Shown in pieces: positions 38,361 to 41,959 of a stretch of DNA of 41,959 nucleotides. Made by a program: the position numbers and the translations under genes. The notes under the pieces are model-generated. The model had not been told where the DNA came from. It saw only the letters and a program-made list of their open reading frames with translations, and ran no database searches. Source of the stretch: Gammaproteobacteria bacterium (GTDB lineage: Bacteria > Pseudomonadota > Gammaproteobacteria > UBA1113); assembly GCA_021773295.1 (NCBI GenBank), contig JAJFKI010000078.1, positions 1 to 41,959 of the forward strand. Direction: 5' to 3'. Position 1 is the first letter of the stretch. The number at the start of each line of letters is the position of its first letter.

Positions 38361-39195
38361 CGCAGCGAGTAAAAACGCTAGTCAGAAATCCTGGCTAGAG
38401 CAAATCAGTCACTTATTATCCCGCGAGCCACAAGACAGAGCTCAATTAATCGACTTATTACGCGAAGCCAAACAACGCAATATTCTCGACACCGACGCCT
38501 TAGAAATGATTGAAGGTGTTTTCCAAATTTCCGATATGCAAGTACGCGATATTATGATACCGCGCTCACATATGGTGGTGGTAGAAGAAGAAGATAAGCC
38601 CGATGAGTTTTTACCAAAAATCGTCAATTCTTCTCATTCACGCTTTCCCATCATTCGAGAAAACCGCGATGAAGTCATCGGCATTATCTTAGCCAAAGAT
38701 TTATTAAAATTTAATTTTAATAATGGCGATAAAGCAACCTTTAACATCCAAAATATCATGCGCCCTGCTATTTTTGTCCCTGAGAGTAAACGCATCGATG
38801 TCTTATTAAAAGAGTTCCGTTTGAACCACAACCACATGGCCATCGTCGTCGATGAATACGGCGGTGTCGCCGGTCTTGTCACCATCGAAGACATTTTAGA
38901 AGAAATCGTCGGTGAAATTGAAGATGAATTCGATACCGAAGAAATCGAGTTCATTCATAAAGCATCAGAAAAGTGCTACACCATTAATGGTTTAACCCCC
39001 ATCGAAGATTTCAATGAACACTTTCACTGTCATTTCAGTGATGAAGAATTCGATACCATTGGAGGGTACATCACTCATCAATTAGGACACTTACCCCGTG
39101 CTGGGGAGGCAGTGACCTTGGATGAATACCAGTTTAAAGTACTCAATGCCGATAAACGACGAATCCGTCAAATCGAATTAGTGTTGTTGGGTTGA
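38350..39195 (+). CDS. corC: CorC/YbeX, CBS-domain protein
   Basis: 281 residues. There are two CBS domains: one begins near VRDIMIPRSHMVVVEEE (about 58-75), the second near NIMRPAIFVPESKRIDVLL. A CorC_HlyC C-terminal domain starts around 200 (CYTINGLTPIEDFNEHF). The family is tied to Mg/Co efflux and, more recently, to ribosome metabolism. The ribosome site AAAGGAG lies in the end of ybeY. In E. coli lnt follows; here a nested palindrome and an unrelated effector-like gene follow, so the block is broken at this point. The stop codon lies inside the left end of that palindrome. Confidence 0.95.
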   Translation: MNDDAASKNASQKSWLEQISHLLSREPQDRAQLIDLLREAKQRNILDTDALEMIEGVFQISDMQVRDIMIPRSHMVVVEEEDKPDEFLPKIVNSSHSRFPIIRENRDEVIGIILAKDLLKFNFNNGDKATFNIQNIMRPAIFVPESKRIDVLLKEFRLNHNHMAIVVDEYGGVAGLVTIEDILEEIVGEIEDEFDTEEIEFIHKASEKCYTINGLTPIEDFNEHFHCHFSDEEFDTIGGYITHQLGHLPRAGEAVTLDEYQFKVLNADKRRIRQIELVLLG

Positions 39196-39345
39196 AATTC
39201 TAACTTTTTATCTCTTTTTCCCGCAGCTTATACTTTACAAGGGGTACCCCCAATGGCTCGTCGGCCAGGGGCCTCCTGCGCTTTATTTGGGGGTACCCCT
39301 TTAAAGTATAAGCTGCTATATTGTGCGAAAAATTAGAATTTCAAC
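39191..39345. repeat. 155-bp nested palindrome downstream of corC
   Basis: The outer ends GTTGAAATTCTAA (39191-39203) and TTAGAATTTCAAC (39333-39345) are perfect 13-base inverted repeats. Inside, AGCTTATACTTTA with GGGGTACCCCC (39225-39251) pairs with its inverse at 39289-39314, with one inserted base. GGGGTACCCC is itself a palindrome. The core (39252-39288) is GC-richer. The corC stop codon lies within the left outer repeat. It shares no ends with the TATACCC element, so it is a separate family. It could act as a terminator for the miaB-corC operon or be a MITE. Confidence 0.8.
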
Positions 39346-39401
39346 GTCTTGGTGTGTGTTTTAGGGAGGTGTAGACAAATCACAACCTCATCGCTTAAAA
39401 C

Positions 39402-39430
39402 TTTACAAGTACAAAAATTTAGCGTATTCT
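39402..39430 (+). promoter_or_regulatory. Candidate sigma70 promoter of the ankyrin gene
   Basis: TTTACA (39402-39407) and TATTCT (39425-39430) are separated by 17 bases and end 54 bases before the ATG at 39485. It lies just after the palindrome, which fits an independent transcription unit. Confidence 0.5.
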
Positions 39431-39484
39431 GCCAAATTAAAATTGAGTGAGATAGTGCATTTTTAAGATTTGAGGTTGTTTAGT

Positions 39485-41818
39485 ATGAAGCTTTCCGTTC
39501 GAGATATTTCTGAGTCTACTCGTCGTGATATGGCAGTTTTGGGCAAGTCACCTTCGAAGAAGGACTGTGATGCTATTAATAAAATGTATAAACTTGACGT
39601 CAGCCTTATCAGCATTTGTAAATTCCTTGAGGATAAAAAAACTATCGATCCCTTAGAGGAATTTCAACTGCTCCATCAACCTTTGAACCCAATTACACTC
39701 TATGAATATGCCTCCTCCAAAGCACAACAGTATGAAGTCTGCCCCTACCACCTGTTAGCATTTATCCTGTATAAATCGAAAGTACGCCTCACACCACCTT
39801 CTCAACATTTTCAATGTAAGTCTGTAGAGGAGATTATACAAACCATAGCAGCTGCAAACTGTTATAACGAAGAGAAGACTCTTCAAAATCTCATGATCAA
39901 TACGCTCAAAAACTACAACAACTGTTCTCCTAACAACAGTTATAGATTCACTGTCGCATATGTGTTTTCACACCTACAAGAACAGCGTAATCACGTAAGA
40001 AGAGGCAGTGCGCTAACACGCTTAGGCCGGGCATTGCTTGAATCTGTTATCGACCTATTACTCCTCCTTTATCTTAATAAACCTGGTAATGGTTTTGGTG
40101 TGTATGGATTTGCCGATAAGCTCTGTGACACCTTTCATGTCAAAAAATTAGATACGTTATTCTCACTTGCTGGTTTTAAAGATTGTAACGACAGCATGCC
40201 CTTTTTACTAAACTTTAAGCAACGCAATGACACCCACGCCACAGTTCCTGTGTTTACTATGCGAAAGTCACGCGTACTTAGTACGCTTTACCGCTTAGGT
40301 TTAATAGAGAGCTTATACATCAAAGAAACTATATTAGGATCTTGGCATTTCAGATATACCCATCGCGGTCAGCTACTATTAAAACGAGCAATGCACTATG
40401 CCAGTGATAATATATACAGTCGCCTTAAAACACCTTCACTTGCAGATATGCGCGACTCTATGCCAAGCAAGCTCATCAGTACGAACGCCCTTTATCCCTC
40501 AAAGCAAGACATTAGGGTGAAAGATGCTGATCCTGCCATGGCAAGTAAGCCTGTGCTCGAACAGGATAATACCCTCCTCATGAATGCCTGTATTTCTTTC
40601 AATCTTAACGACGTTGATTTACTGCTAAGTAATGGTGTGAATGTCATGGAAAAACGCATGAAAGATGGCAAAAATGCACTTCACCTCACTTGTGCTGGGA
40701 CGCGCACCGACGAGAATTTTGATAAGATCATCACGGCACTCCTTAGCAAAGAACCTCGATTAGCAATGCAAGTGGATTTTGACGGCAACACGCCGTTACA
40801 TGTGCTAACTGCCCAAGGCAATGGCCTACATATCAAACTCTTTACAGCACACCCAAAAATAAAAGCGATGATGGATGAAGGTTATCCCATCATTGATAGC
40901 ACCAATGCTAAAGGACAAACTGCGTTAATGATTGCTATCGAAAAGCGCTGCTCTGCTACTGTTAAACTGCTACTTGAAGTAGGCGCGAATGGGCGCTTAC
41001 CAGATCTTAATAATAATACCGCACTACATTACGCAGCCATCTTTGGCAATGTCGTGATATTAGCAGAATTACTTAAATCGCGCCCTGACGTTAATCAACA
41101 AAATGCGATGGGCGACACGGCGCTGCACTTAGCCATTCGTCATAATCACCCAGAGGTTGCAATGACGCTCATTAATCATGGTGCCAATATCAGTCTCAAA
41201 AACGGCAAACATGGTGATGGTAAAAGCCTGCTTGACTATTATCATGGACAACTGTCTAGCGCGATAATCAATCCTGTAAACGCAGCATCTTCTGCTAGTT
41301 CAAGTTCATCAAGCGCAAACAGCGCAGCATCCACAGCCAGCTCCTCAGCTGCCTATTACTCTAGTACTGCCAATGTGGTGTTTGCCAGAATAAAGTTTCA
41401 AAACGAAACTTTTCTTATTTTCTTGAAACACTACAAGGCTTATTTAACAAAAGAAAGATCTCAACAGCGGATCAATGCACTTAGTGCATTATGCGATCGC
41501 ATCCACGAACAGCCTCATATGCCCTATACTCAACATATCTATCTCTGGGAAGACAGCTATACCGACGCTAAAACTGTGCAACGCCTGCTAAAAGATGCCA
41601 TTGATGCATGGAAACATCCTGGGTATCGTGAACATTATGCAACACCCTATGAATTACCTGCTTTAACATCGAGTTCAAGTTCATCCCCAGCAAGCGCTAG
41701 TGCGAGCTCAACGTCAACGGCCAAAGACGCCGCAAGTACCGAATTCTTTGGTACTAATAGAGCTGTGAATAAAGCTCCGCTACCAAGCTCTATGGCAGAT
41801 GTTTACTTACAACTATAA
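39485..41818 (+). CDS. Ankyrin-repeat protein with two polyserine tracts, effector-like
   Basis: 777 residues from the ATG at 39485 with GAGG nine bases upstream; a TTG five codons earlier is also open. Residues 1-350 are a helical domain I do not recognise. About six ankyrin repeats span 361-580, for example GKNALHLTCAG, GNTPLHVLTAQGN, GQTALMIAIEK, NTALHYAAIFGN and GDTALHLAIRHNHPEVAMTLINHGANI. A serine/alanine stretch follows at about 600-630, then a folded segment and a second one near 730-750 (SSSSSSPASASASS). The serine codons are mixed, so these are not simple DNA repeats. There is no signal peptide or membrane helix. The layout resembles type IV secreted ankyrin proteins of Legionella and Coxiella, but secretion is inferred. 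Confidence 0.85.
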   Translation: MKLSVRDISESTRRDMAVLGKSPSKKDCDAINKMYKLDVSLISICKFLEDKKTIDPLEEFQLLHQPLNPITLYEYASSKAQQYEVCPYHLLAFILYKSKVRLTPPSQHFQCKSVEEIIQTIAAANCYNEEKTLQNLMINTLKNYNNCSPNNSYRFTVAYVFSHLQEQRNHVRRGSALTRLGRALLESVIDLLLLLYLNKPGNGFGVYGFADKLCDTFHVKKLDTLFSLAGFKDCNDSMPFLLNFKQRNDTHATVPVFTMRKSRVLSTLYRLGLIESLYIKETILGSWHFRYTHRGQLLLKRAMHYASDNIYSRLKTPSLADMRDSMPSKLISTNALYPSKQDIRVKDADPAMASKPVLEQDNTLLMNACISFNLNDVDLLLSNGVNVMEKRMKDGKNALHLTCAGTRTDENFDKIITALLSKEPRLAMQVDFDGNTPLHVLTAQGNGLHIKLFTAHPKIKAMMDEGYPIIDSTNAKGQTALMIAIEKRCSATVKLLLEVGANGRLPDLNNNTALHYAAIFGNVVILAELLKSRPDVNQQNAMGDTALHLAIRHNHPEVAMTLINHGANISLKNGKHGDGKSLLDYYHGQLSSAIINPVNAASSASSSSSSANSAASTASSSAAYYSSTANVVFARIKFQNETFLIFLKHYKAYLTKERSQQRINALSALCDRIHEQPHMPYTQHIYLWEDSYTDAKTVQRLLKDAIDAWKHPGYREHYATPYELPALTSSSSSSPASASASSTSTAKDAASTEFFGTNRAVNKAPLPSSMADVYLQL

Positions 41819-41848
41819 ACATCAAAGGCAATAAATAGGGCGAAAAAC

Positions 41849-41878
41849 TTGACGAGAGAGCAATTATTAACCTATACT
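41849..41878 (+). promoter_or_regulatory. Strong sigma70-like promoter at the right edge
   Basis: TTGACG (41849-41854) and TATACT (41873-41878) are 18 bases apart, each matching five of six consensus bases. It points to a transcript starting near 41885 and leaving the window. No coding start is recognisable in the remaining 80 bases. Confidence 0.5.
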
Positions 41879-41959
41879 GAACTGAAATTTGCTGCAGCTG
41901 CTTAGCTTTTAACTAACAAAACCTTAAGCTTTGCATGGTTTAATAGCATTGTAATAATG

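Noticed and set aside
41290..41350. Polyserine coding segments as DNA microsatellites or CRISPR-like repeats
   Set aside because: The serine codons are mixed (TCA, AGT, AGC, TCC), with no fixed DNA unit or spacers.

Overview
The window looks like a chromosome segment from a gammaproteobacterium of moderate-to-low GC. The best guess is an amoeba- or host-associated member of the Legionellales (Coxiellaceae-like). This is an inference from two things. First, there are classic gammaproteobacterial housekeeping neighbourhoods: rplU-rpmA divergent from ispB, lptF-lptG divergent from pepA-holC-valS, trmJ divergent from suhB, and miaB-phoH-ybeY-corC. Second, three large effector-like proteins with polyserine tracts sit between these blocks: an orphan protein, a eukaryotic-type protein kinase and an ankyrin-repeat protein. 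No species can be named from the sequence alone.

Layout. 1-2742: assimilatory sulfur module, with the start of a sulfite/nitrite reductase, cysG (siroheme) and an APS-reductase-type cysH. 2748-4289: serine-rich orphan protein. 4318-7163: obgE, rpmA and rplU on the minus strand, and ispB divergent from them. 7167-8891: protein kinase. 9018-9091: an imperfect tRNA-Pro(CGG). 9210-21437: a complete, tightly overlapping pel exopolysaccharide operon (pelA, a pelB split into two genes, then pelC, D, E, F, G). 21438-22065: a 628-base stretch with no convincing gene. 22066-22794: an S24/LexA-like repressor whose self-cleavage residues look altered. 22908-26538: queC, a CPA2-type cation/proton antiporter and ispA. 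26547-33596: lptG and lptF (minus) and pepA-holC-valS (plus). 33640-33802: a long palindromic element. 33807-39195: trmJ (minus) and suhB-miaB-phoH-ybeY-corC (plus). 39191-39345: a second, nested palindrome. 39485-41818: the ankyrin/polyserine protein, followed by a good sigma70-like promoter running out of the window.

How the genes work together. The pel genes form one machine. PelF is the glycosyltransferase. PelD, PelE and PelG form the c-di-GMP-controlled inner-membrane synthase and transporter. PelA is the periplasmic deacetylase/hydrolase. PelC and the PelB parts carry the polymer across the outer membrane. The PelD inhibitory-site motif RxxD is retained at residues 367-370, so control by c-di-GMP is expected. 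CysG supplies siroheme to the reductase at the left edge, and CysH supplies its sulfite. IspA and IspB provide farnesyl and long-chain prenyl diphosphates. LptF and LptG are the permease of LPS export.

The observations most worth following are the two-gene PelB, the polyserine effector-like trio, a small family of palindromic elements with shared ends (three copies, from 163 bp down to 34 bp), the repressor with changed cleavage and catalytic residues, and the mismatched tRNA-Pro next to the pel operon.
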